Shown: in pieces, positions 46,501 to 59,072 of the stretch
Layout: the number at the start of each line of letters is the position of its first letter
How positions within the stretch are numbered: the first letter of the stretch is position 1
NCBI RefSeq assembly: GCF_003073045.1
Contig: NC_037597.1
Location: 12,249,217-12,313,216 of the forward strand
Reading direction: 5' to 3'
DNA length: 64,000 bases
Source: Pomacea canaliculata
Taxonomy: Eukaryota > Mollusca > Gastropoda > Architaenioglossa > Ampullariidae
The notes under the pieces: model-generated
What the model was told of the DNA's origin: nothing
The model's input: the letters and a program-made list of their open reading frames with translations, nothing else
Database searches by the model: none
Translations under genes and position numbers: made by a program

Positions 46501-48577
46501 TATTGAGCTGTAACTATCAAGGCATTTGCACCTGCAGGTGAGAACTGTATAGGAAGAGTTAATATGCCCTTTATTAGTAGGTTTATTTTTCCTAGGTTGT
46601 GTATAGAGTGATATATTGTGTGCTGTTGATCTAAGAAAGCAGACACACATTAGTTATTGTGACAAGCTAAACCCATTAAAATATTTTTATGGATGCAAGA
46701 TCTTAAACAACACACTTTATTTGCTTTTTCATTTCATTCATGTAAGCTTTTATCTCACCATAATTTGTAGATTTTGTTTAGGAGAAATTGCTACTCCATT
46801 ATAGTCTTGGGTTTACCATTTATTATTTCATTAAAACTTAGTACATTTAAAATCCACATTGCTTGGCAGATAAAGAAACTAAAAACTGTAGAAATTTCAA
46901 GTCAAAAAAGAAAGATTTTTTCATGCCAGTACTATCATATCATTTATGAAAACTAATACTTGCTGATGAATTAACCAACATGCTGTGCACTCTACACAGC
47001 ACCTCACCACACCAAACGACCTAGGTAAGGGGATGACCTTTACCCCGTGCGCTTTTTTAAAATACCTGCTTGCCAGATCTTTTTATTTCAAAATGAGTTT
47101 AAGAGAATCTTACCACTTAAGCATGTTTATATAAATTATGCTTAAACATGGTGTACACTGTCAGCATACAAATCAGTGTTCCCTATTTTTGTAGAAACAG
47201 TTTTCAATCCTAACTTGTTAAATATGTTTACAATAATTTATTAAGAATGAAGACCAGCATACTCCATTCCATGAGCACAGACACATTTGAAATGATAAAA
47301 ATGCTTGTAAGCTTCTGCTTTTCTTCAAAACAGATTTTGCATAGGATCATAAGGAAAGCTTTGTCAGCCTTTTTGTTTTAGGTATGGTTTACAAGTGATG
47401 ACAGCTTATTAAAATTTTCTTTGCTATCCATAAACAAGAGATTGAGATTACTGTTAAGAGTGTGTGTGTGTTTTTTGCTTGAGCAAGAGAAGTGCCTCAT
47501 GAAAGATAGTAGGTTCTTTTAAAATACATGTGTTTGTTTAAGAATCAGGAGGGACAGAGAGGGATTATTTTTGTCCAGTGGTTGAGTATCAAGTCTGATA
47601 GATTCTGTGTAGCTTACATGCATCATAACTGAAGACAAATGATAGCTAGTAATGAAATAGTGGATTAAATTGTTGTTGTAAGCATGAATTTCTTTTCACT
47701 TGGAGGGTTAATCACATTGTATGGTGGTTTCGACTAATAATAAAATGGCCAAAAAACCTTTCTCTTGCATTTAAGATTTTTTTTAAAGAATTGCCTAGGG
47801 TAAATGGTCCCACTTCTTTTGTGGGAAATATTGGGAAAGATAAAGGCGAATAAAGCAAACCCCTACATCAAATTATAATGCTAACACTGCATCAGTAAGG
47901 GAGGTATTGGCCAGGCCTGAGTGCCCATGTGTTCACGACCAGGGCAACCCACTAGCTGTAGGTCACTTGGAGAGGAGGATGGCTGCCACCAACTGCAAAA
48001 GCTCAGAGAAAGGACTACAGATATTTGTTGCAGAAGAAATTTCATTTGGGATCATTTAAAGCCTAGATCAACAACAGCTGTGTCCCCTTCTGGCAGGCTC
48101 AATGATGAAGATGGAAAAATATGTGCTACAAAAAGCAGATATAGAGTTTCAAAAATTTGTTTTACACTGTGCCAGCAACTAAGGCCACATCATGGCAACA
48201 AAGTCACTTTCTAAAACACTGAATAAACAAGATTTCCTGGTGATATAAAAATATAATGATCGCACAATTTCTCAAATTGACATTTACCAGATTGAAACCA
48301 ATGCTACAAGTTACATACAATCACATTCTTAAGGACATTCCTTAGCATCCTCTGTTGTTTTTGTACATTTATGTGAAGATAGCAGTTGAGTAACTTATGT
48401 GATGTTGACAACTTCAGCCTTTGTGTTTCCTGTGGTACTTAAGACTACTGATGTGAACTGATATTAAACTCCAAAATATAGGTTCGAAATGAAAACCATA
48501 AAATAAAATACCAACAAAAAGAATAAGAAGAAATGCATCTTTTCCGTCTGGGGATTTATTTTTATTCGTCAGGTGAT
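43581..48577. other. Convergent 3' UTR and intergenic DNA, SLC35B2 to PRORP
   Basis: No exon is recognised in these 5 kb. The left part is SLC35B2 3' UTR, with AATAAA at 44270-44275. A T16 run is followed directly by a G15 run at 45842-45872. At 46480-46562 TTAACTCATTC faces GGAAGAGTTAA, a possible tiny TTAA-flanked element. An open stretch at 47921-48214 gives no recognised protein. Confidence 0.45.
46480..46562. repeat. Possible 83-bp TTAA-ended inverted-repeat element
   Basis: TTAACTC at the left and GAGTTAA at the right are inverted 7-bp ends including TTAA, with partial further pairing. This resembles a minimal piggyBac-type element but is short enough to be chance. Confidence 0.25.
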
Positions 48578-51500
48578 TCAGGGGAGGCTCTGAACACAGC
48601 ATCGAAGGCATAAAACAGGTTGGCTGGTTGACTTTAGACTGGTGTTGTCAACAGCATATGGCAGATGCCAGCCTCTGTTATCCTTGACTGGACCACAGTC
48701 ATACATACTTGGCATCTGGGACAAAGAAGTTGAAAGACAGTTATAACTTTTCAAATGTGTGGCTTAAATAGTGAGTTGCTTTAAAAAAAAAAAAATTTTT
48801 TATTCCTGCATAGAGTTTTCAGGAATATACTTATTTCAAGAATATACACAACTGTTAGTTCACATAAGCAAAAGGGATCCCATTTTATACCTCTAGTAAT
48901 TCACTTAAACATTACCTACTGTTAAGTCACTAAGCTGTTAGAAAATGGGCAATGTTTCCAGGTTTTTGCAACATTTTTTATCAACCTTGATATTTTTAAT
49001 GCACACTGCATTAAAGCCTACTATCAAACTGTACACCTATATTTGATGTGGATAATGAATGCATAATTATCTTTTCTACTAATTTTTATACACATTCGTG
49101 TAAACCATCTTTCAGACATTTAAAAACAGTATGAAATATACAAAATACTTACTTTCACAGAGACACCTTTATTACTGCAGCTGAAATTGAGAATCTGGCG
49201 TGACTTCTGCCAGCGAACAAATACTTCTTTCAAATGTAAGTCCAGGTTGTACTTGTGATCACGCATGAAGTCTGATGATACAAACATGCAGTTCTTGCCA
49301 CTTGCCAGAGTGGCATAGAGACAAAATGGGTCGTCTGAAGAACTGAAAAAAAAAAAAAAATTTTTTATTCAGAATCTGATTCTAATTTTAAAATCAACTT
49401 CTTAACTGTAAAGAATGAACATCTAAAAGTGACAGAAAACAAGTTTACAATAAAAAAAAAGTAAAGGTGTTAAATAAGAAGGTTTATGAGCTTATAAGAA
49501 GGCATCATCGCTATCCAATAAACATGAGTTGCTAATCTATGAGCAGGACAGGTGACCAAGGGCAATGGTGAGTGGCTGAAAATGTAAGGTCTAATTTATG
49601 CATGTGCATATATGGACCCACCAATATCACCATATATGAAAGACTATAAAGATTCATATTGGCAAATAAACTATAAGCTAAAATTCACTTTGTCAGAAAA
49701 ATATTTACACGTTTTCAGTCAGGAAAACCTTGCTGTGATGCTGAATATATCTCATGTCAGCTTGAGGCCACTTCAACATATGAGCTCGGCCAATCACCAA
49801 TACTCGCATATGTTTCTTTTGGGCAAAGTAGCTCACTATATCTCGAAGCTGGAGCAAATTAAAGCATTGAACTCTGGAGTATAGTTATTTATCATTTCAT
49901 TATGTTTGCAATTAAAATATGAACTTCATTAATTTATTCTACATGAGTAATGAAAATCACCTTCATTGAGGGAAAAAGTCATACAAAAAGCATTTCTGCA
50001 AATGCAGACAAACATAAAACTCAAAGGATGAAACTTTCAGAGAAAGGACCAGTTGATAGGGATGAAACTGAATGGCTTGAGAAAATATCCATAAAAATGC
50101 TTGTGCTGTAAGAATTCATGTGCACATCTAGACCAAATAATTTATAGCAATTAAACTAAAGATATAAACTAAAAATAATTTATAGTTAAAACATTTACCT
50201 GCCTGGATTTTGAAAACATTTTAGGTCCTCTTTTAAAAGCAATATTAAGAGCATCTAGAACTACATCAAAAGGAGCATTCTTCTGTACAAAGTCCTCAAA
50301 TATCCCAACTTCTTTTGGATTTGACTTGAGATATACATTGCTTCCCACCAATGCTTTTTCTAGAAATGTTTTCTGAAGTGCTTCAAAGTCATCAGCTAGC
50401 AGCTCAGTTTTCTCTAGTTGATGGTTACATGCCATGCACGTTCCTCTGCACAAGACAACATGCAGTGAAAAATATTACTGATTCCATTCATAACTGTGTT
50501 GCACTACCGTCAATGTTTTAGCAATCAGAAATACATGCTTACTTATTGTGATGTCTTAATCCATAACATCCTCAATCATTCCAATACCAACAATGATAAA
50601 AGATTTAAAAAAAAAAAAACAAAAAAAACAACCTCCATACCTGACTGTATTGATATGTGTCCATCTACACTGCCATTTTTCTTGTGCTGATCTGCAACAT
50701 AACATTGAATATGTAATGATTCATTACTAAAGTCACCCACCCACTGCAACATAACTGCACAATTATCCACAGCCCACTATCCAACACCAGAAGTGAGTAG
50801 TCAAATAATAATGTTTGTATGGCAGTCTATCACAACATCAGTGTCATGCTCTAAGCACTATGAATGTGAGTAGTAGGTATTGTCGAAATTGGTTAAAAGA
50901 AAAGGCTAGCAGTGTGGTCCCATGGGAACAACAAACCAACTAGTAAAACATAAAAATCTGGACTGGATAATCTGTAACGCATCATCTGGAGATAATCTGT
51001 ATGAAAAATATAGACTCAATGGTATAATATTAAAAATTATATTTAATTCAGCTGATTTGTGGTATACACATGTGTGTGTATGCACACACACACTTACTTT
51101 TCTACTACTACTTTATGTGCACTGCTCTTGTATCAAGAAATTTGAATTAAACTTAGGATTAGTGCTAGTCATATAATATATGTAAGTAGTTATGAGTAAG
51201 AACTTGATGAAAGAGCATTTTTAAAGTGGATGCTTATTCCAATACAATGTAGTGATAAAAACTTCATGAAGCAATAGATTTTGTATGAATATTTATCCAT
51301 AAAAATTACATCTTTCATTCAGTATTATGCATCCATGCACGTGCATATTTTACAAAATTACCAATATCAAATAAAATACCACTCATAAAGCTGCCTGAAG
51401 TTTAAAGCTGGTAATAAAAAGAGTTTTACTTGTTATGGATAGCAATTAGGCAGCTAGCACAGCTGCTACTTCAGGGGTGGGCAATTAATTTTCCCAAGGG

Positions 51501-52925
51501 GCCACATGACAAAGTGGGATGGTTTTAGAGGGCTGGACTAATATAGTCAACTCAGTTTTACCCAATACTGTATATATAGTATATATACTGGCGGGCGGGT
51601 CAGCGGGCGGGCCGGTCAGAGACAGGAGGAGGGCCGGATCCGGCCCGCGGGCCGGCCTTTGCCCAGGTCTGTGCTACTTCATTACATTTATACACACTGA
51701 CACAAACATACTGACTTCACAGTATGAGAAAAAATCTAATGACAGAATCTGAGAGATTTAAATAGCTGTTGTCATCTTGTAAATGCAAAATAGCCACGAC
51801 ACACACTGTCTCGTCTCTTGAGACAGTGCATGAGAACAACTTAAACAAAAAAATCAATGCTTCTGACAGTAGCATAACATATATATTTCAGCAAAACCCA
51901 TTAATGACTCACCCTGTAAAATGAAGTTCCAGTTCTCTGGCATCTTCTTGTGATGGAAGCCAGTTGTAATGCCATATGTAAGTGAAATACTTCTCAAGCA
52001 GTGTGTTATCACCAATGTCTTTGCAAACCTGCAATATCTCCAACAAAACATAATTCTGAGGCTGCATGCCTTTTTGTGCCATCTCGTCAAGTAGCTTAAA
52101 TGCTAGATCTTGGTCATAGTTTCTAAAAGCAGCTGCCACAATAGGGCTATAATAAGATTTTCCAGGTGAGACTGTTAATTTTGCTATTTCCAGGATATCC
52201 AGAGTTTCACGCCATTTGCTTGTCATAGAAAGACCACTAATTAGGTACTTGGCTGTCATGGAATCAAATACATTTGTTATTTTATTGATTTCTGAGTAAC
52301 TTTTAAAAATTAAGCTTTCTTTGTCTTCTGCACCATGCTTTCCTTGCAAACCTATGTAAAGAGCTAGAGTTATTAGGTTTGGAGAGGCTTCGCTTCTTAT
52401 GTAATCAATTAGTGAGGTAGCTAACTGTGGGCACGCATGATGCCTCATAAGCTGCATGCAAAGTGTCTCCCATGACTTCTGAAGGGCGGGGTTTTCTGCA
52501 TATGCTTCATTTCGAAACTCTTTCCACTCCTTATGGGAAAGTGTGAAATCCCTGCTTTCTTGCAGCTTTCTTTGGAAAGCTGTTAAAGAAGCACTCTTAG
52601 CGATGTGATGTGTTCTGTCTTTGTTTCCATCATAATCATCATCATCACAAACTTTACTGTCATTTGCTTCCTGTTCTTCCTCACAATAACCAGCACTAAT
52701 GACGTTGAAGGCGTCTAAGTGACTATTATTGACTTTGGGTAATATTGTTCGGTTCTTGGTTGCATGCGTTTCTTTGCCACTGCCCGCTCTTTGGTGCGCT
52801 TTCCTGTCAGAAACTTTTGTCAGTTGCTGCTGTTTCACAGAGAGACTTAAGTATTTCACTGACAACACAAGTCTCTGGTTGCGAACAGCTTTATCAGCGA
52901 CACGTCCAAGAATTGCTGATAACAT
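48578..52925 (-). CDS. PRORP: Mitochondrial protein-only RNase P catalytic subunit
   Basis: PRORP cuts the 5' leader from mitochondrial tRNA precursors, in animals together with TRMT10C and HSD17B10. Exons, 5' to 3': 52925-51913, 50691-50641, 50445-50199, 49848-49709, 49342-49153 and 48715-48578. They join in phase to 592 residues (human 583). The N-terminus (MLSAILGRVADKAVRNQR) is basic and fits a mitochondrial presequence. Exon 1 carries the PPR helices, such as YYSPIVAAAFRNYDQDLAF. CMAC in exon 3 and WHLP plus CLRC in exon 6 make the zinc site joining the central domain to the NYN nuclease. Nuclease aspartates appear in FDVVLDALNIAF, SSDDPFCLYA and SSDFMRDHK, so the metal site is intact. 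The exon 4 donor GT|GTAAAT is set by frame. Minus-strand AATAAA at 48566-48561 lies 11 bases past the stop, implying a very short 3' UTR. Confidence 0.95.
51464..51679. mobile_element. Non-autonomous hAT element with perfect 8-bp target duplication
   Basis: The element is 51472-51671 (200 bp) in PRORP intron 1. TGCTACTT directly precedes it (51464-51471) and directly follows it (51672-51679). Its ends are CAGGGGTGGGCAA and TTGCCCAGGTCTG, inverted repeats of hAT type. Inside are AAGGGGCCACAT near the left end and a GC-rich GGATCCGGCCCGCGGGCC near the right, both seen in hAT non-autonomous elements of many animals. No transposase is encoded. The unbroken target duplication argues for fairly recent insertion. 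Confidence 0.85.
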
Positions 52926-53198
52926 AATGGCACTGTTGGAATAAATTTATGGATATGTAGAACTACACTGAGATGGTTAGTCTACTTCAGATTCTACTTA
53001 ATTCACAACTTACGCCATAACTCGTCTCCTATTTCCGGTGGACAAAGGGGCGCTACTCTATGTTTTGGGGGCTATTTATTATAATGGTCCTCATTACTAA
53101 TTTTGTGGGACAAAGACATAGCTGGTGATCAGAAAAATCGTGCAATAATAAACTAGTTCACCGAGACGACAAAGAAAGGCGTTCTTACACAATGCGTC
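52926..53198. promoter_or_regulatory. Bidirectional promoter between PRORP and the BTB gene
   Basis: Only 273 bp separate the two start codons, which point away from each other. The interval contains ATTTCCGGTGG near 53028, an ETS-family site (CCGGAA on the minus strand) common in housekeeping bidirectional promoters. No TATA box is obvious. Shared regulation is inferred from spacing. Confidence 0.5.
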
Positions 53199-55260
53199 AT
53201 GTCGCATTACATGAAAGCGTCGAGAAAGACCTTCTCGAAGAGCACAAACGATTACTTGATCCGTCCCTTGTTGCGGCAGAGAGACACGGGCGAGCTTTGC
53301 GACGTCGAATTCAAATTAAACGGAAGAAAACTGCATGCCCATCGGGCTATTATAGCATTGTGGAGCCCATACTTTTTGTCCATGTTCACGTGCGACATGC
53401 GGGAGAAAAATACACGGGAAGTGGATCTGTCAGCATCTCTGAGTCTGGAAAACGACGATGTGTTGGGACGCGTGTTAGACTTCATGTACACAGGCTCCAT
53501 TGTTATTACCACAGATAACGTCGTAGATGTCATCGTAATTTCAGATTTTTTCTTAATGGATGACCTCAAAGAATACTGCAAGCAGTTTTTGTTAGACTTT
53601 GGTAATCTGGATTTAACGAACTGTCTTCGTGTCAGGTTCCTTGCTGATGACCACAATATGCCTGAAGTGGCAGTTGCTGCTCAGCAGATAATTGAATCGC
53701 GCTTTCATGACTACCTCATTCACCATGAAGAAGTTTTGGATCTACCAGCCCATTGCCTTCTTCGGCTTCTTCAGATACCAACGGTGGTGCAACACACTAG
53801 CTATATAGAATTGAAAAAGGCTGTAGAGCATTGGGTAGACCATGACAAGTCATCACGGCAGCAGTACCAGACATGCTTGATGGATAGTGTTAAGTCATGG
53901 ATTTCTGATTTTGCGAACGAAGCTTCATACTTGGGCAGAGAGTTACGTCGATCTCTCGAAGGAGCAGATGCTGTTGTAGCTTTTCAGGTTGACAAAAATG
54001 TTAACAGCAACATGAACCTCATCGATAGTACCCCAGCAATCAGTAATGAACTGACCAGTCCTGACAAGACAGAATGCCCAGTTTTATTTTCTGTGGTTTG
54101 CAACCAGGGCCTGAAATTCATGAAAATTCTGCTTTACAATCTTACTTTGCAAAAGTGGTTTCACTTCCCTTTATCTGGAGATCGTTTGCTGCAGTATGTG
54201 CCAGTACGTCAGACAGTGTGCAATCTTCTTGTGCATGAAGCGCGTCTGTACATGTACCTATGTCACAGCTTTCCATATCCAACAGATATGCTAAAGATCA
54301 ACATTCTGGTTGTTGATCTCATTACAGGGCAGCCCTCTTTGTTCTCCTTTCGAACTATAGACAATTACAACCCTTGCTATCGCACAACACTCACAAACTT
54401 TTCGAACCGCTCCCCCTGCCATGGTGTGGTGTAGTAACCAGCTGGTGGTTGTGGGCAACAAAGAAGGAACAGGTCATCTTTTTATCTGCAACTTGAGCAG
54501 CAACCAATACTCCTGCTATCAGATTCCTGGTTCACGCTTTATTAGCCTGGCACGATGTGTTACGCGTGACAATCGTCACATCTTTGTCTGGTTTCGGCAT
54601 CGCACAGGACCTTCTGAAGAATTCTGCGTTAAAAAGTCAGTTGGCTTTTCTGTCTTTGACATAAAAACTAAACTCTTCACTCCTTTGGATGTGTGCGCAC
54701 CAGAAATTTCTTATGAAGACTTCGCTGGATGCTATGTGATGTGCTTGCGAGATGAAACTATTCATGTATACAAACCTGGAGAACCAGCATTCATCCTGGA
54801 TGAGGTGCGAGGCAAATGGGTTACTTCCCTTCGTAGAATTCCTTCCCCTTGTACAGAAGACTGTACAAGTGAGGGGCATGCCTATGGATACCAGCTGGTC
54901 ACAGCAACAGAAGACAGTATCTATTTGTTGAACAACCAACAGCCCTATATGACTTCACTGTATGAGATTTCAGAAAAATTTCCCTGTGCAATGGCACACA
55001 TACCACCTCCCATTGACAATATATCTGTTGTTGCTCATGGCAACATACCTTTATCTGTTCTGCAACCTCTGGTTGCTTGCAACAGGTATGATGAAGCCTA
55101 TGCAAATGCTCTTCATGTCACTCTCCAGCCTTCAGATGGCGAGACAGATGACAGTGCTTCATGCTGTGATGTGAAAGAATCTGACAATGATGATTATGAG
55201 TACGATGATGACATATATGATTACGACTTCAACTACGACATTGATGGTCTGGACTTTTAA
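53199..55260 (+). CDS. BTB-BACK, kelch-like protein, intronless, one apparent frameshift
   Basis: The reading frame from ATG 53199 runs to TAG 54432-54434. A second frame (+1) continues without a break to TAA 55260. The frames meet in a C5 run at 54412-54416, where one base fewer would give a single protein of about 686 residues. Residues about 20-140 are a BTB domain: CDVEFKLNGRKLHAHRAIIA, SPYFLSMF and VLDFMYTGSIVITTDNV. Residues about 145-250 are a BACK domain (LTNCLRVRFLAD, ELKKAVEHWV). The rest has beta-propeller-like texture with weak kelch similarity. The tail is very acidic (DDIYDYDFNYDIDGLDF). The closest known layout is that of KLHL adaptors for Cullin-3 ubiquitin ligases; substrate unknown. 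Intronless structure amid intron-rich genes suggests an old retrocopy. The shift could be an assembly error or a true lesion. Confidence 0.8.
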
Positions 55261-58200
55261 AGTGATGGAAGAATGGTTCAGAGAACTCTGCTGTTAACTA
55301 TGAAAGTCACATGTTCTTATATTTAAGCTGCACTCTATAATACAATTTCATCATATAGTGCAGTAGCGTATAGAGTTGTGGATGATATCTAGTACTTTTA
55401 GCACCATGTATCTTTATAAGTTTATCATTGATCATGGTTTATTGCCATGAGCTATTTTAAGTTTTGATTAATTTTTCATAGAATTTCTGCGTGAGAGTTA
55501 TTAGTATTATATCAACAAATAACTTTTTAATGCAATTCCTGTATTGTACTTGTTAACATATATAGGCATGTATGTATGCATATAAGCCTTTGGAGAATGT
55601 GAATTTCTTTACACACATAGTGTATTGCTAATCAAAATCATTTTCTTGGTATTACCTTCTAATATTCACATTTGCCTGCCGTTGTATACTCAGTGTGTAA
55701 TGCTTTAGATAAATTGGTAGCTTGTTTATTTATTTTTTTTTTTTGCAGGGAGGGTGGGGATATCACCAATCCTAATGTTTTAACTTTTATGTGTAATAGA
55801 GAAGTCAGTGTGTTTGTAGGCAATCATCTGCATAAAAATGTATTGCTTTTTCAGAAGTTTTGCTATAAAGCATGTTATATATTTTTCAAAAGTATTATAA
55901 ACAGCATTTCTCAATCATTTTATACATGTTCTTAAACATAAAGGCTAGCCTGAGTTCATGATAATTTTCAATGGATTGGATTAAGATCGTTGCAAGTTCC
56001 CAAATTTTGAGCAGATAGTTTTTGTTCCATTTGTCAAGGCTACTGATGTGCGCTAATTTAATCAAGATGTACTTTGAAAGTGTTGCGTTTGTTGCATCCT
56101 TGACTTTCGTGGATGGCATGGTCATTGTAGTTTTGTCCATGTGAAAAAGCAATTTAAAAACAGTTGCCCTTTTATGACAAAGAGCTATCTTTAGCTTGTG
56201 AACAACTTTGACCCTTTAATAATCCTTGGGTGTTTTATTTCAGTAACACCATTGCCCTGAAGGGTGATGCTGTCTGGGTCTTTTGTTCCTTGTCCAGTAT
56301 TTGCTTTGGAAGGATAAGAGGATATGGATTCATTTACAGTTTTTTAAAGTATTTATATACAGTTTTAGAAAAGAGCAAAAGATTTTTTTTTATCTCTTAT
56401 TGTGGTGAATATTGTATGCTGCATTCATGCAGGTGATTTTAATTTTTTTAATCTGATTTCAGCTTTGCAAGGCTTTCGTTCAAGTTACTGAAACATGGTT
56501 GCCATTGTTGTGCCATGCTATTTTGTGATGGCAAGCAGATGAAGGCACATGTATATAGTATTGTGGAAAGTGCGCAGGAATGGTTGTGTAGAGAACAGTG
56601 CTGGTAGACTGGATTTTTGTTTGCACTGGTCTGTATTCCAAGTCGCAGACAGCATCTATATAAATACAAGTTTAAAGCTGTACACGCCTGGGCCAAAGTA
56701 CCAACTCTTTAGATTCACCTGAAGATATTAAAGTCAGTTTTTGTAATAATAGGCAACATTTCTCCTCACAAAATGTGCACACCTGAAATTTTGGTCAGTA
56801 TACTTTTTTTTTTTTGGAAATATTTTAATTTTTGAACTTTTATGGTGGGTGCAGTGTAGGTTCTGCAGAAGGCCAGGCTATCACTAGTAGACTATACCAC
56901 CATTCGAAGCCACATTCGTTGCTGCAGTACTCACAATAATAACCCACACAAGTTTTTTGTAACCCCCGCCCTTACAAACATCATTTTATGAATATTGAGC
57001 AGCCACCAAGAGCCAAAGTTTAAAAGTTAAAACAGGGAAGAGCATGGAAAAAATGTCGGGATTCTGATATAAATTCACAAAGTGTAGCTTACACCAGGTC
57101 TCCAAATAGTTAGGCATAACAGACTTAAAAGTCTAAACTGAAAGCTATTCAAGAGTGTCTTTAAATGAAAAACCAAAGTAAAACAAAATAGTTGCTTTCA
57201 AATACATTGTTGTCCTTGAATGAATATCCTGTCCTGCAGGACAAACTGCATAGGCTTACTTGGATATACTTGCAGGAAAGAACTATCATCATGTAGAGAC
57301 TTGTACCTATAGCTTCCATTGGAAAGAATATACAGATTCTGCTTGACCGAGTATAATACTTTGTTAGGTACGTGCAATATGAGTTATTTGTAAATGTTGT
57401 GTGAATGTTCTACTACTGGGCTTTAGTAAGATAATGTTTAAACCAAATTATGTGCATGGTAGTGGATGAGAGGCTTCATTTTTCTTTCATAAAGGTAACC
57501 CTCAGAGCCATAAGAGAGGTAGTCAGATTGAAGAAAGTATGCACATCAATCCATGGCACCCAATTTCATGGTCTTCATATTTGTGGAACAAAAGTATTGC
57601 TTTTTTTTTAAGCTGTCCAACAAGCGCATGAATGCTTGTATGTACATTGCCACTAAGCTGTGATCTTGCAGGATTTGTGAGAACACTGGCATTCTATGTT
57701 TGTTCAAAGCTTGCTAGTCCAGCCTCAAAACCCACCTCTTTAAGAAATATCCTTTGCAATCAGGTGTACTGCTTTGCTCGCTGCTCAGTTCTTTGCCTTT
57801 ACTCATGCACTTTGTTTGTCATGTGTCATCTGTTTGCTGGTTTGTTTATAGTCTTTCATGGACAGTACATTGAGCTTGCCCCCACATGGAGAAATTGAAT
57901 TCTTCTTCTAAGGAGCAATCATTTGCTGTTTCTACATGTTCAATTAGTAGTTAATTAACAGTATTAGAATAAGTTCCAACTTTTTATATCTTCATGTGTA
58001 TCACATTTGATTAGCATTTGTGGAGCTTTGCCATTCCATTTCTCTTATCTTCAACCAAAACTTTGGGTGTATTAAACAGGGTAGAGTTGATGTTGTCCTG
58101 TGATTTGAAAAATTAGAACTCTAGTAATGGGAGGCAGCAATCAGAATCAAAAAATGATGCATACCTCTAGTCTTGTGTTGTTTTTGTATTTTAACGAAGG

Positions 58201-59072
58201 TTAAAAGTAACCATGCAAAACCCTTTACCTTGGCAGCAATACTCGAATAGGGTGATAGCATGGGTATCGATCACAAGTAGCTTGTGTTTATTATTCTTAC
58301 TTCTATCTTGTGAAACCCAAACTACAATAAATTTTTTTTGGCAAGTTTGCTGTGATGCTTGAATTTATTTATTTATGTATTGTGAAATGTGGAATTTCAA
58401 GTATTTAAAATTTCCACTGTGTTTATTTGTGATTTAGGTGTTTTTCCTTTTATACTGCACCATCATTTGGTGGTGATGTATATGTTACCCAACTGGAATT
58501 AAACATTCATGCAAAACTTTACTACTTCATTTTTTTATTATTATTTTGTAACTAACAAAGCTTAAGTCATGTTCACATAGTTATTGTTAAAATCTTCAAA
58601 ACAAGGACCAGTTTATTTATAGAACATTTCAGGAAGGATAAAAAGAAGAGAGTATACACAAAATACAGCAGTTTCTGGCTCCCAGCATGAAAAGCCAGTG
58701 AAAAAAGATGTCAATTAGTTGTGGTAGTTTCTGCAACTGGATTAAAAATGGAGAATACAAGAAGCATTACCCTTCCCACCTACCTTTTTTTTTTCTTAAC
58801 TAAGAAAGTCTGAAAAACAATGTCACTTAAAGCTTATAATTTACTTCTAATTCCCAAAAGAGCAAATGCAAGAAAAATGGTTACATCAGATAAACAGGAT
58901 CAAGACTGATTCACTAACCGAGAGTTTATAAAGGTCAAACAGTAAAAAATCTAAAACATAAGGCTGACAAATACCCTGTACAGGATGTGAACATGTAAAC
59001 TTTGTCTACAAGGAGGAATGTTACCGATGTAAAACAACTCTAAAGAGTTGATTCCAGCATTGCACAAAGTGA
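55261..59072. other. Convergent 3' UTRs of the BTB gene and the THADA-like gene
   Basis: No exon is seen. Plus-strand AATAAA near 58327 could end a 3-kb BTB 3' UTR. Minus-strand TTTATT near 58613 could end the THADA-like transcript. The piece at 57630-57900 looks like a LINE C-terminal end (listed separately). The remainder is AT-rich and unremarkable. Confidence 0.45.
57630..57900 (+). mobile_element. LINE reverse-transcriptase C-terminal end, decayed
   Basis: One plus frame near 57695-57750 gives LCLFKACSSSLKTHLFKKYP. This resembles the (S)LSSFKSxLKTHLF motif close to the stop codon of CR1/L2-like LINE reverse transcriptases. Pyrimidine-rich sequence follows, as in the 3' tails at 14.7 and 32.1 kb. 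Short and eroded. Confidence 0.4.

Noticed and set aside
47921-48214. 97-codon plus-strand open frame
   Set aside because: No recognisable motif, no splice context and no homologue that I recognise. It may be repeat debris.
51066-51092. TGTGTGTA/CACACACA palindromic microsatellite
   Set aside because: Simple sequence repeat with no further structure.
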